From Atopsyche davidsoni (taxonomy: Eukaryota; Arthropoda; Insecta; Trichoptera; Hydrobiosidae): a DNA stretch of 64,000 nt. A program made the translations under genes and the position numbers. The stretch spans positions 10,208,501-10,272,500 of the forward strand of contig JAILWY010000002.1 in NCBI GenBank assembly GCA_022113835.1, given 5' to 3'. The notes under the pieces were generated by a model that saw only the letters and a program-made list of their open reading frames with translations, did not search any database and was not told where the DNA came from. Below, one piece after another: positions 12,646 to 24,427 of the stretch; the stretch's first letter is position 1; each line of letters opens with the position of its first letter.

Positions 12646-12739
12646 GTGCGGAAAACGCAGATAGCTGCACCGAGAAGCCGAGGAACTCACCTGGGGAAGA
12701 AGAAAAACACGATATGAGTAAAATGAAAATTATAGACAT

Positions 12740-14640
12740 ACTAAAAACACAATATTCAATTGATAAATGAACATTACAATCATGAAATCTACAAGTAAAT
12801 ATATAAACTTCGTCTTGTTGATTAAAATAAAATATTATACGTCAAAAAACTGAAATTGTATTCTTTAACATTCAGAGACAAATAAACACCAAAATATTGC
12901 AAATACGGTAGACTTCTTACACGTGAGTAACAGTAAAAAAAAATACTCAAAAATTCATTTTCGCACACAAGGGACAGCCACAGTGTAATAACAACATAAA
13001 CCTTTACAATAGTTTATAATAAAATAAACATTTTTAATACGCAAATATACTTGCAAATAGTCAAAATAAGATACGAAAAGCGCACATCAATGCTAGTGTG
13101 TAATCAAAGGACGTGACATTGAACTTGAATTATATGACTGCCTATTATTATTTATACGATAACATGTTAAAAAAAAATACTACGAGAATAGCTAATGTAA
13201 ATAAACACTTAATGAATGGGCCGGTAGTATTCTTGGGCGATATTAATCTGGTAATAAATATTCATGCTAGTGTCATAAAAACCAGGGGCGGGGAGGCGGC
13301 CGCCGGAAAAATGTTATGATTTGCTCATCGCAATAGGCATAATAAATGATGGCGACAGTCTCTGACGCCTGCACTGGCGACTGCTGCTTTTACTCATATT
13401 ATGATACTTATTTTTTAATGTGATTGTAAGTATATACAGGTGATTCGCGCGTGGTGTTTGTATACTAAAAATACGCGCGTGACTGAAGTGAATCTCGGTG
13501 GGTTTGAAATTTTAATGTGCAGTTTTACTTGCTGAATATGAAATGACGCTACACACGTCACAGCACAACCGTCCACCGACCGACACATTGTGCCGTGTGT
13601 AGAGCAATCGTCCATCTTTTTTGTGGGTTAAATTTAGATTATCATTTAATTATATAATATTACAGATAATTATAAACTGTTCTATACAATTACTTGCTTA
13701 TTCAAATATTTGAAAATCATAAGAGTAATAATGTCAGCATCTTATTTTACGAGTCCTTAAACATAATACTAAAATAAGTATACTATAACGAAAATATGAC
13801 GTCAATAAACTACAGTTCTTGTAGACCTGATTCAGAAAGTTGTAATGATTAGCAATATATAAGCATATAAAAAACTAGGTGATATGAAGTAATATAGTAA
13901 AATGTTCAAAATAATAAGTTTTTTTAAATTTTAAATTATATTATTATTATACCGCACGCCGCTGGTGTTTGAATAGTAAAAATGTAAACAATGAACAAAA
14001 CCCAGTGATTTGCAGAAACTTATGAGTAATGGCGTAAATTTTATTTTAATATTCACTTTTTTTCCTTAAGGCACACACTCAAAGGGTGTATTTTAGTCAA
14101 AAAACGTGTAGTCTTTGAAAGCCATTTGTTCTTCAATTGTCAAATAAAGTACTAGAAAATAATATGAAACTCATGTTACACATTAATGTAGACAACTAAT
14201 TGAATTTCATAATAAGCAATGTAATGGAATTCCATCGATGAACTGATAAAATATTTATGAATTTAAATTAATAAATCGCTTATTGAGTAGATATATAATA
14301 ATATTGAAGACACGGAGCTTAGTAGTTTTAACTTCAATGTTTTCAACTTTTGAAGATTTCAGTCGCAGAATTTATACAAAGCTATATTGAATTTTTCTTT
14401 GAGAAAACACTTTTTTATCATACTAAAAAAAAAAACATGATCGTTGCCAAGTCTCTAGATATGTAGTTATTCTTATAGCACTAAAAAAATGCTTAACCTT
14501 ACAATTTTAAATAATACGTATTTTGCATCGAGGTCCGAGTTCTGGCAGACCGGTTAAATTAAACAATGATTATAGAGTTGCTAGTATACAAATTTTTGAT
14601 AATCGTTTAAACATAAATGTAAATAAATATATGCTAAATA
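12740..14640. other. AT-rich non-coding DNA
   Basis: No gene. It contains a small inverted-repeat element at 13549-13602 and a CAGTGGCGTGC-like repeat end at 13951-13964 on the minus strand. The rest is A/T-rich without recognisable structure. Confidence 0.5.
13549..13602. mobile_element. Miniature inverted-repeat fragment
   Basis: CTACACACG at 13549-13557 is inverted as CGTGTGTAG at 13594-13602. The interior contains 'ccaccgaccgac'. These words recur in the larger MITE family (18.6, 20.4, 33.8 and 50.2-50.7 kb), so this is probably a shrunken relative. Confidence 0.4.
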
Positions 14641-14664
14641 GCGTTTTATGCATTATGTTATTTC

Positions 14665-15045
14665 GTCTCAATTCTCCTTTATGGAGTCGAAGCTTGGACA
14701 CTCGAGACAGCTATGCGAAGAATTGAGGCGGCAGAAAAGTGGCTGTATAGGAGAATCCTTAAAGGTTGGCCGCGTCACAAATGAAAGAGTCTTGCACAGA
14801 ATGCGCAAAGAAAGGGAACTCTTGACGATGGCAAAGAAGCGAAAGGTCTCCTATTTTGGTCACATTTTACGTTACAATAAATATAGCATTCTCCGGCTGA
14901 TTGTCCAGGGAAAAGGGAAGTTTACGTGGATGCGGAATTTGGGCCAGTGGCTGGAGATCTGAAGTGCGCCCGAATCGGGGAGACTAACCCAGGATAGAGA
15001 TATGTTCGAGGAAATGGTCACCAACTTCATATGAGGAGAAGCATC
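14665..15045 (+). pseudogene. RTE-type LINE fragment, C-terminal end of the reverse transcriptase ORF
   Basis: Frame-shifted reading gives LLYGVEAWTLETAMRRIEAA from 14674. Next comes VGRVTNERVLHRMRKERELL and KRKVSYFGHILRYN, then a GK..TWMRNLGQWLEI block. The last part matches QDREMFEEMVTN, ending near a TGA at about 15035. This order of motifs is typical of the conserved region after the reverse-transcriptase domain in RTE-like LINEs. At least one frameshift near 14765 and further breaks after about 14960 make it non-functional. The palm domain and endonuclease are missing, as expected for a 5'-truncated insertion. Confidence 0.8.
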
Positions 15046-15604
15046 AGGAGAAGCATCAGGAGATGCTATATGTGTGACGAATTTGACAGCTTGGTAATCA
15101 CTGTTCGACTGCAACATTTTCCCACAACTTGGGTCGTATATATATATATTTTTTTGTAAGGTTTTGAGCTGGGCTGATCGTGAAAGCGTCGCACGGGTCC
15201 GGCATTACCAGCACGCACCAAGGCGGGCAATAATAACAGTCCTGTCAACCTCCCGGCATGACAAACTCCGAAAATTGAACGCGGCATGGACGCCACGACG
15301 ATCGTCTCCGAGTTACTCTCGTTTCGGGGCAGCGGCGAATTCCGAATCGATACGGGCGGCGGATGGACCGCGGAGTCCTTTCACTTTTCGGAAAGATTGA
15401 CACATCTGTCATTTCACCGCTGCGAGGTGTCCGTAACTGTACGTTAGCAGTTTAAACGGTAAGACTGCTTTTTTACTATTATGTTGAGGGTGGATACGCA
15501 ATCGGGACAAGAAATGTACAAGAAAAAAAATGTGTATCAGACAATAGTAAAGAAACGGATTTTTTTTTTATTTTGACCACTGAAGAAACTTGAAAAATCG
15601 AATG

Positions 15605-15676
15605 AAGAAGTTTACGTGGATGCGTAATTTGCGCCATTGGCTGGAGATCGGAAGTACGGCCGAATTAATGAGATTG
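15605..15676 (+). pseudogene. Second fragment of the same LINE
   Basis: It encodes KKFTWMRNLRHWLEIGSTAE, closely matching the segment at about 14920-14980. It is cut off by a (TA)n microsatellite (about 15678-15700). Either a separate short insertion or a local duplication would explain it. Confidence 0.7.
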
Positions 15677-15829
15677 GATATATATATATATATATATTTA
15701 ATATAAATATATATAAATTATAGTATAGAATCTGATACGGTAAACAACGCATTTTCTATACGTAATATAGGAGCGGGAGTTTCCCTGCGTTGTAAACACA
15801 AGGCGGTTCTGCTGTCAGAAATATAGGTT

Positions 15830-16180
15830 ATGTTTGCCGGAGCGGGGGTCGGGGTGGGAGGTATTCGATAAGGGGTGGGGGTGGCGGCGGCGGGAGGGGG
15901 TGGAGGGGGGCCCGTCCCCACCCCCGCCCCGCCCCGCCCGCGCCCAAATTAATGTTTCAACTTCTATTTTAAGTTCGGTACGCACCGAGGGAGCACGCGC
16001 GCGCGGTTCGCCGCTCGCCCTTCGCCATTGTGGGCGCCCCGGCGCGCTGCCAGTCGCCCTAATTTATATGGCGAGAAGGCGCGCGGGCGCTATTTTCCCT
16101 CTCGCCCTCGCGAGATGGATGCTCGCGGCCGGGACTAAATCCAGTCCCTGCTGGGATTGGAATACGTCAATGGGATGATG
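15830..16180. other. GC-rich block with G- and C-tracts
   Basis: A G-rich part (15840-15910) runs directly into a C-rich part (15911-15950), then CpG-dense sequence to about 16140. GATAAG lies at 15867-15872. No coding signal is seen. Confidence 0.55.
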
Positions 16181-16754
16181 TAAGGGACGCGTTATGGGCT
16201 CTGATTAACGCACTCCGCTAACAATGAATCCGCCATTAAAAAAACAAAAAAAGTATACATTTTTTAAAAGAAAAAAACATTAATATACAAATTTTTAAGC
16301 GCTTTATAAAACGGCGTCCATTGTGTTAATAATTATTGACACAAAGAAAATATCTTAATTATATCTCTTTTTATATATGTCAAGGCTCACAAGCGAAAAT
16401 CACGGATCTGCATTACTGTATACTATTTGAGATAACAATATTTTTTCCTCTATTCTAACATTAGTTGTCAATTGCGGTTATTTTAAAAGACACGCAATGT
16501 ATTAAATCTCATTTGGACTGCGTGCCACCGTCGTTGTCCGATATGGCAAATACTTATAAATACCATGCGGGTTACCCTATAAGGGTGCGTAAAACTGTAC
16601 GCAGCGAGACAAAGAGATTTTCATCTAAAATTACAATCTCTCATTACATAAATTGAGATATGCCTTGCACGCGTGTTGTAAACAACTGGGAGCAGAAAAA
16701 CACAAAAACCGTCTAAAATTCGAGTCGCAGAATAGCATCTGTCAAAAATTTGAA

Positions 16755-16885
16755 AATAGAGCGCTTTTGGCGCCGGCCAATGGGAGAGATTCCAAATTTA
16801 AATCTGCGGACCAATCAGCGTCACGCGGGAGGCGGCGAGGCAGCCGAGCGCGCGGCGACCACGCAGGGCTGTCGTCCGCGAGATT
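16755..16885. promoter_or_regulatory. Promoter-like module: E2F-like site and two CCAAT boxes
   Basis: TTTGGCGC at about 16766-16773 resembles an E2F site. It is followed by CCAAT at 16777-16781 and a second CCAAT within ACCAATCAGCG at 16811-16815, next to a CRE-like GCGTCACG. GC-rich DNA lies downstream. NF-Y and E2F sites spaced in this way are typical of cell-cycle promoters. No TATA box or transcript evidence was found, and orientation is unknown. Confidence 0.4.
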
Positions 16886-16894
16886 TATCTACTA

Positions 16895-18000
16895 ATAGAG
16901 AAAGAATATTATTTTTATATTAAATAACTTAGGCTCGACTTAATCTTGATATAAATTAATGTCCCTTTTGGTCCTTATATCCTTATGCGCAAGAGAGTGG
17001 CGTCTTTTTAGATAAAGTAACGTAAGACCAAAACCGTTTACATTTTCTAAAATATAGACTAGGGTCAAATTAAATCATGGCTTATACGCTATTTAAATTA
17101 AATTATAACACAAACTCAAAGCAAAATAACGAAATTAGTGAAAAAAAGTTATAAATCTCTCGTAGGTAAATTTCTGTAAATCGAGATTTTATCAAGTAAT
17201 TAAGGTTTAAGGCATTGTGTTTGATACGACAATTGATCAATAATTATAACTCATAATTTATAGATCAAAAATTATAAGTAATTCATGAAACTATAATTTA
17301 GCTGTCTCAAAATTTCGCGCAGAGCTGATAAAAAAATCACACGAGAAAATTTCCATACAATAATTATTAATATATGAAATGTTTTTTCCCAAACAATTTT
17401 TGTATATATTTCTGCAGCTATTATATGCGACTGATAATTACAATATATAAATCTTAAATATTTATTTTTTGTTCATTTTAGTCGTGCTTATATATTATTG
17501 TGTAGATAAATTAAAAAGGTTATAATTTTGCTAGTATCGCATGGAATGTACAATTTATATACAAGTATAAACTGCAGAGATTTATTTTAAATCGATTCAT
17601 ACGATTTCGATTATAAATATATCAAAAATCAATCGCGCGATCCCACGAAAGCACTAAACAGTATTATTAGTTCATAAATCTTATTTGGGATTCACACTAT
17701 CGCAATACTTAAAAATATTTTTTGGCATGTTATTATTTACACTGAAAAAGTTTATGAATACAAATTTTCAACAACCGAGAAATGATTTAGATGAATATTT
17801 CCTTTCGTAGTTTATTAAATTGAATGATAAAGGAGCAAACACTATTGAGTGAGCAATATCTACAAAGTGGTTTTAAATTATTAATCACTCGACATGAGCG
17901 ATGCATTGTTATCTAGATAGTTCTGAGGTTTACTCGGTTGACTTGTGGAATTTTCAACTGCAGTTGAAGAGTTGTATTTAGTCATGTTTGCGTTGAGAGT
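16895..18000. other. AT-rich non-coding DNA
   Basis: Very AT-rich, with no reading frame, repeat or RNA gene that I recognise. From about 18005 the sequence becomes GC-richer for some 230 bp without coding evidence. Confidence 0.55.
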
Positions 18001-18555
18001 TTTGGAGAGTCCATCGGGTGCGTGGCGATGGACCTTGTATCCCGGGGCTGGAAGAGGGGTTCCTCGCACTGGCAGCCCTGGACGAGAGCTCTAGAGACCA
18101 GCCGAGCCGCGGACGTCGGGCTGGTGGTGAACATAACAGTCCGATTATATCAGAGAGCCGTGACGCAAGTCCGGCTGCGTCACCGCCGGGCGGCCGCTAG
18201 AGAAAGGCGCCGCGCTGCAGCCGAGAGGCTCAGGTTCGATATCCTCATTAGCCGATTTCGAAGGGGTTTATTTGCCAGCGTAATACCCCTCAAAAAGCTC
18301 ATTGAAATATATTATCCAGTCGCAAAAATGACGAAGCAAAAATATATATTAGAAATATGCCTAGCTCGTGTGACTTCGCTATAACAACATAGTCTTGGAG
18401 GTGATGATACTGTTTATGAATTCGACGCAGGGTATAATAATACATTCACAAGAAGAAGACATCTAAATAAGGAGTCTATTGTGCATCTTACTATCTAATA
18501 CTAAATGACAGCAAACTGAAAAGATAAAATGCCTATCACAGACTTACAGAGTTAA

Positions 18556-18698
18556 GCTGTCTACACATGCTGCGACACATCTGAAAACGGAATGATAACT
18601 AGACAATAGCGTCCTCGTTTGCGTTATTTACCAAGGTAAGGGACGCTATTGGCTAATTACAAATCGGTTTCAAGTTGTGTCGTTGCGCGTGTAGCCGG
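18556..18698. mobile_element. MITE, complete copy A
   Basis: Terminal inverted repeats CTACACATGCTGCGACAC (18561-18578) and GTGTCGTTGCGCGTGTAG (18677-18694) flank an inner inverted pair, CAATAGCGTCC (18604-18614) and GGACGCTATTG (18641-18651). The whole element of about 140 bp is therefore a nested palindrome. There is no coding capacity. The same terminal and inner words occur in copies at 20.4, 27.6, 34.0, 35.7, 38.5 and 50.7 kb. The transposase superfamily cannot be named, because no clear target duplication was found. Confidence 0.75.
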
Positions 18699-19244
18699 TT
18701 TTACTTTCTTAAACCTGAAGGCAATAAAAATATGTTAAAATCAACTATTATTTTTTTTCCAGTTTATTTTTTCGGTTTTTGAGTCAGAATCGCAGCGACT
18801 CGAGGCGTCATCAAAAACGCATAAGCGATGTGACGCAGAGGCGGAGAGGAGGAGGAGGAGACCGGGAACTGGTTCCTCGGAAGCCTCGTCCCGAGCGAGC
18901 GGGGACCTGTGCTTCCGATCTGGCCACGACGTCTGTGTCGATTGAGCCATTATCCGTGATCGCGGGGCGAGTCATCAGACCAGTCTTGCGACCAGAACCG
19001 AACATTTATCTTATGCATCGACTTTGACAGTTTTGTGATAGTTTCAATCAACACTATATTTACAACAAAAAAACTTTTATCGATTGAGTGTGTATTAAAA
19101 TTCAAAAGTGCCAGTTTTTTTTAAATAGCATTAAAATAATGTCTGCAACTTTAGAACGCGCTCATAATGGTATGATAATCTGAATTTAATATTTAATAAA
19201 GAAGCAGATATTCCGTTTGCAACAGCACAAGCAGTCGAAAGTTA

Positions 19245-19530
19245 AATTTCTTCATCGGGTGCCTCCCTCAGAGGAGGCGACCATTTCACTGAACCGGTGT
19301 TCATGAAATTGTTCGGTGTTCGGCTGCTGCCCAATATTATATTATATATATATTAATCCTTTCCTTACAAAGCTCTGGCTGCAGAAACAATAGCAGGAGC
19401 CCCCCCCCCCACCTCGACAAGATACCTTTAGAACACATTCTTCCACAATCATTCCAAGTCCACTACTCCATTACCGATCCTTCACACAACCTCAGGGTAC
19501 AAAATGGCAGCCATGCACAAGCAATAGGAT
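19245..19530 (-). repeat. SINE-like repeat, copy 3 (LINE-type 3' tail)
   Basis: The reverse complement matches the repeat at 23.04-23.40 kb nearly throughout: 'tgcttgtgcatggctcccat' (or gccat), 'accctgag', 'ggagtagt(c/g)gacttggaatg', 'ccttgt(aagga)aaggatta', 'gggcagcagc', and 'cagtgaaatggtcgcc' at the 3' end. A C10 run at 19401-19410 and a (TA)n segment lie inside. The 3' end at about 19248 is followed by A/T-rich DNA. Confidence 0.7.
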
Positions 19531-19639
19531 GGAAAGAGCGAGGAGAAAGTTAAATAAAAGATAGATTTTAAAAAATATTATTTTCAAAAATTAAATTTAA
19601 AAAATAATTCGATTTTGCCCATCCCTACGCCGGTGTGTG

Positions 19640-19925
19640 GTTTTGATAAAGCGGTCGCATATATAGTACGTCGCGTGGCGCTCGAATTCCCGAGTGTCGC
19701 GAGTGCGGCCCTGGCGGCGCATTCACTCACGTAGAGACAATAAATCCGGCGGGCGCCTTGCACTCTGCGCGGGCCCTCTCCCTGCTCATCCTCTCGGCTG
19801 CACCGCCACAGGTGCGCGCCTGATTAACGGCCGGAGTGCGCGTCCGCTATCTCAATCGCCGATAGCAGATCGCCGCGGTGCCTGCGCCGACTCGACACCC
19901 CGGTGACCCACTGAGGCGCACGCAG
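19640..19925. other. GC-rich block
   Basis: A TATATA stretch (about 19659-19664) precedes CpG-rich DNA. A promoter is conceivable, but no initiator or downstream element stands out, so I only describe the block. Confidence 0.35.
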
Positions 19926-20094
19926 TTTTATCCGCAACATGCATTATGCACCGCCTAGGTTTCAAAACAATTTATATTATTTATCGGAATCTATATTCTA
20001 AAAGCAATATGATAATGCAACGGAGACTGCATTCAATAAGTTTAGTTTGATATTTTTTTTTAATTTATGCAGTGGTTTAAAGCTTGCGTGTATT

Positions 20095-20105
20095 GCACGC
20101 CACTG
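20095..20105 (-). repeat. CAGTGGCGTGC repeat end
   Basis: GCACGCCACTG, the reverse complement of an 11-mer found at five other places, resembles the end of a hAT-type element (CAGTGGCG). No matching opposite end was found nearby. Confidence 0.3.
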
Positions 20106-20398
20106 AAAACAAAAAAAATAATTTTGAGTGTGTTGCGATAAAAGTGTGTAAAAAAAAATTAATAGAGCAATACAAAAAGCGTTGTTTTACCTTATTTAAA
20201 AAATACAATTGTTTTGGGGCGCATTACTTTGTGCCTATTTTTGAAAGCAATGAAACAAAAAGGGCTAACCAGAATAAATCAATTAAATAAACAAGAAAGG
20301 GGTTTAATCACAACCTATCAAAACACCCCAAAAGTTGCGTAGAGGCAATTATTGGCGAGGAAATATTTATTTACGAGAGGGGCCTCGCGCGTCTCGGG

Positions 20399-20536
20399 CC
20401 GGCTACACGCGCGGCGACGCAACCTGCAACCGATTTGCAATTGACCAGAGCATAAAAAAAAACCCAGAATGAAGAGACGCGCTATTGGCTATTTGCAAAA
20501 CGGTCGCATATTGTGTCGCTGCGGGTGCACCCGGCT
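20399..20536. mobile_element. MITE, complete copy C
   Basis: The left end GGCTACACGCGCGGCGACGC (20401-20420) is inverted as GTGTCGCTGCGGGTGCACCC (20513-20532). Inner 'gctattggctatttgcaa' (20481-20498) matches the family. The length of about 138 bp is close to copy A. There is no coding capacity. Confidence 0.7.
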
Positions 20537-20949
20537 TTGAGGCCTCAAACACAAAAATGAAGCTTGATGGGTATTTACAAAAACGTAACGATTTGTTGTT
20601 GCGAATTGTCGGTTGACGTGAATTGACGGCTTTGAACGATGGAAATAACGGCGCCGAGCCTTCAGCCGAGGATCGCCGATTCGGCCTGCATGAGCGGCGA
20701 GGAGTTCCACTGACCGCTGCTCGGCCGTAAATCAAGGGCGCTCGCGGCCCCCGCGACGAGGAACGTTATTGTTTATGGTTCTTACTTTTGTTTATGGCAA
20801 CAACATGAACGATTTGAATCGATAACGGCATCGGTCGTTTTCCGCGGGTCAGGGCTGCGTTTACATTGAATGATTTTTATTTCTTGAATGCACTGCAAGT
20901 TATGGTATTTTTTTAAAGAAATTATCAAGCTGGCGACAGTGATCGAGTG

Positions 20950-21135
20950 TCTCGATAGCGACGATGCGTTTCCTGTAGTCGCGGGGGTTCTCACGCGACC
21001 CCGGAGGGTGAGGGCCGCCGAGGGTGCGCGGGGTGGCGTCTCGTCCCGTGCGCCCCTGAGCGTCTTGCCATGCGTTACATCCGGTCGGACTTCCTCAGCT
21101 GCGCCGGAGTTGAGCCGCCGTTGGCGCTAATTGTC
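20950..21135. other. GC/CpG-rich block
   Basis: CpG-dense sequence between AT-rich flanks. TTTATGG words occur just upstream (about 20770-20800). There is no coding or RNA signal. Confidence 0.4.
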
Positions 21136-21404
21136 TACCCGCAGAGAAATCGTGAGAACGCAGCCATCGTGCATAATGCAGGCGCCTTATGAGAAGTATC
21201 CGTAAACTTGCAACCGAAATCGAAATCGAGTTGTACAGAATTCAACAGCACCGCGTGCAATTTATAACACATTTTTATTATTGAGACTAAATTTAATAAT
21301 TTGTAACGCTAGAAAGATACGGCGATGCCGAGACTGGACGATCCTGCGCAATGGCACTTGTTTTCAAATAGAAAGTAGTTTTCAAAAATAAATAAAATAC
21401 GACC

Positions 21405-21760
21405 GGTCGCGCAAGACGGGCACGGGACACGACCACATCAAGGTTACACTCACTAAAGAATGCGCTAGAGTTCGTCGGGATTGGGTCCTGTGATGTTGCT
21501 AATAGTAGGCAATTTAAAAATAAACTAAGCACTACCTAGTCAATGTTAGACACAATGCGCAATGAGCTGAAGAATGTGAAATATTATTTATCACTCGTGT
21601 AAACGGGGTCTAGACACAACTTCGTCAAGGTTAGACACAATGCGCAATGCCCATATTGGGATATTAAGAAAATTATTTGAATAAAAGCTAGTTGCAACTA
21701 TAAGATCGCTCGTGTAAAACGGGCTTCGTCAAGGTTAGAAGCGATGCAGAGTGTGCCCGA
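21405..21760 (+). repeat. Imperfect direct repeats, ~95-105 bp period
   Basis: 'tcaaggttagacacaatgcg' recurs in varying forms at about 21436, 21540, 21627 and 21730. A second word, 'ctcgtgtaaa(a)cggg', precedes two of them (about 21594 and 21709), with a diverged form at about 21411. Spacing is about 87 to 104 bp. This is a short, diverged tandem array with no homology that I recognise. Confidence 0.65.
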
Positions 21761-21949
21761 GTCGCTGCAGTTCGGTCCCACACTGTGGGGGAGAGTTGCG
21801 AGTTGCGGGCCCGCACTGTAGCGGCCTGCGCCGGGCCTGGCATTTATGAAGCTTTAATGGTTGTAAAGAATCAAAGCACGCGTGAAGGATCGCGCCCTCG
21901 CGGTCGGCAATGTTGTTTCGCTTCAAGTTCAAATTCCACCTTTTCACTT

Positions 21950-22520
21950 TGACCGTTAGTTTGAATAATGCGTGTTAAATTTGAAACAAGTGTCTGTTGT
22001 TTTATTGCTTTTTTCATTGGCTTCGTTTTGAACGCGATGGTTTATTTATAACAAAACAAATGTTAGCAGCAATATCTCGAGGAAATAAATAATAAGATGT
22101 TGACGAGAAGCTTGCATCTTCCCAACCCCCTAACGATAAGAGGAAAATCGCTGATATATCAAAATGTATTTTTAACAAGGAACGTGTTTACATTCTGCTC
22201 TATCGTTATTCGTAATTTATATCTTCAAGATTATGAATGAAGTTCGTATATTTTCAGCATATTAAATTTAAATATTTATACTCTCAATAACAGTGCATAT
22301 TGAATGATACGAATTATAATTAATCTCAATATTACGACTGTATACAGCTGACATTCCGTATTAAAATGCTAATTCATTTAATAGCATTGTGTAATAATAA
22401 AACATTAATGTTTCATTAAAATTTCCGTATTTATTTGATATTTAATACTAAAAATTATTTATCATGATATACGCGTATATTTAATATATATTTTATTGTA
22501 GAATTCGTATCTTACACTGA
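21950..22520. other. AT-rich non-coding DNA
   Basis: No gene or repeat recognised. The 123-codon frame that begins just after it (22534-22905) shows no known motif; I do not call it a gene. Confidence 0.4.
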
Positions 22521-23039
22521 ATTTTCTGAATGCATGCTATGCGTATGTAACGATAAATTAGGAAGTACCACGACATTGAGAGGCCTGCAGTTATTTATAG
22601 TAAACCGTTACGAATGCATTAGATTTAATAAAGTCGTCAGCGTATTCATAGATTCAGTCATAAACGTCAGCGGGGCAATTAGTAGGCGATATAGAGAGCC
22701 TAGTTTGACTTGTTACTTCCATAATAAATACGGCGGCACGGGCCGAATGTGGCGAGTCACGGTGATAAGGAGGAAGGTTTGTGTTTTATTCGGAACATGT
22801 AAATACTACGGCGCGAGGTGGCGGCGTCTCCTTTTTTATTGGGATGATTTATTGAATGACTACGCGGTATTTTTTTTTACCAACAATTCGATTCAATTAC
22901 AATAGCAGCGGGATTAGCAGAAACACCACAGCCGCACTCGCTGCGGCAACGTGTTGAATTGGATCTGCTCCGTGAGATACCTTGCAGGAGACTGCTTCCG
23001 CGCTATTCCACACAAAAAAATAATATTTATGAAGGTATA

Positions 23040-23403
23040 TTCCACCTGCCCGCTCTCCCCATTCTGTTGCTTGTGCATGGCTCCCATTCTGTACCCTGAG
23101 CGTGTGTAATGGAGTAGTCGACTTGGAATGATTGTGAAGGGATGTGCTCTAGATGCACCTTGTTGAGGTGGAGGGGGGCGAGAAGGAGTATCAGATCTAA
23201 ACGCCAGACCTTGTAAGGAAAGGATTATATATATATAATAATGCTTTTGGGCAGCAGCAATATAAAACTGCCGAGTAGAAGGATCCGGGGATCAACAACA
23301 CTATTTTCCCCTTAGAAAACCACGAACACTGGTTCAGCATGAGTATATCAGTGAAATGGTCGCCAACCTCCTCTGAGGAGTGGCACTTGACGAATAAGAT
23401 TCA
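23040..23403 (+). repeat. SINE-like repeat, copy 2 (best preserved)
   Basis: This is the clearest member of the family also seen at 1095-1400 and 19245-19530. The 3' end reads 'gtgaaatggtcgccaacctc' then 'ctctgaggag', and is followed by an A-rich tail. In translation that end gives EMVANLL, the usual last residues of RTE-like LINE ORFs, as at 15.0 kb. I infer a non-autonomous element that borrows a LINE 3' end for mobilisation. The head shows no clear tRNA promoter. Confidence 0.65.
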
Positions 23404-24350
23404 ACACAAAGTCTGCTCCAAAAAAAACGCACTACAGTTTTCGTATAGTTTTTAATGTTTCTCCCGTTTATCTATTTGAGCGTGCTATATATTAAAATGT
23501 TAAATAAAAATTTGATGACTCCGGACTGAGATAAAAGTATTATATAAAAAATGGTTTTCTTACATGCTTTATAATTAAATCCCAAATAAAAGATGATAGA
23601 AACATATGTATTATAAAATAAATTAACGATTTAACTGTACACTGAAAACCGAAATTCACAAAAAATAAAATCGGCAGAAAACTTCATGTAACATTTTATA
23701 TTTCATATCACTTTTATACGGATTCCCTTTACGAAGTTGTACGCAATAACAATGATGTTGGGCCGTGTAACGCTCGACCGATAAATGAGGTTACTGCCCA
23801 CACAATAAAAACCACATTAAATTACAAAGAAATATCTTATCGTACGCAGGAATATATTATTAATGGGCTTTATAATCGTGTGTGTGAGTGGTTACTTATC
23901 GTAAAAAAGCTTCATTCATGAACGGCATTCGGATCAAAACAAAAACGAACGCATCAATTCAGAAAAATAACGCAAGGAGTAGTGATGGCAAATTCCGCTC
24001 CACGGAATATCGAAACGAGGGAACCCCATCAGACTATCAATATAAACTGAAAGCATCGCCACACTACAAAAAAAGTGTAGTGTGTTACACTATTCTACGT
24101 AAGTATAGTCAGATATGAGTATAGTGAGAGTTACAGTATAGTATTTGTGTATGTCTATTTTTGGATTGAACGTCAATCAAATGCGTATTTATTACCTATT
24201 ACAGGTTTATATTATTTACTAATATAATAAGGCACATTATTTCACACATAAAATATGATTTTAAAGAAATTCTTAGAAAAATATCATCGTGATTTGGTTA
24301 AATATTGGTTCATATGTAGAGTATGATTGTTAAAAATTCTCGATTAATGG
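23404..24350. other. AT-rich non-coding DNA with a small hairpin
   Basis: A 9 bp perfect hairpin, CACACTACA (24060-24068) and TGTAGTGTG (24076-24084), has a seven-base A-rich loop. Otherwise the stretch is AT-rich with no recognised feature. Confidence 0.5.
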
Positions 24351-24354
24351 ACAT

Positions 24355-24427
24355 TGCCCGTTAGTACAATGGTCAGTACACCGGCCATGTAAGCCTGGGG
24401 ATGTGGGTTCAAATCCCACATAAATCA
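24355..24427 (+). pseudogene. tRNA-Thr-like sequence (tRNA pseudogene or SINE head)
   Basis: The A-box TAGTACAATGG and B-box GGTTCAAATCC are intact. The D-stem is perfect (GTAC with GTAC). The T-arm is perfect (GTGGG/CCCAC, 24403-24419). The anticodon stem has one mismatch or bulge, with loop CATGTAA giving anticodon TGT (Thr). Defects: position 33 is A instead of the universal T, and the seven acceptor-stem pairs do not match. It is therefore not a functional tRNA, although it could still recruit RNA polymerase III. Confidence 0.65.

Noticed and set aside
22534..22905. 123-codon frame with mixed composition
   Set aside because: No family is recognised, it lies in AT-rich DNA with weak codon-like structure, and it ends in low complexity. 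Not enough to call a gene.
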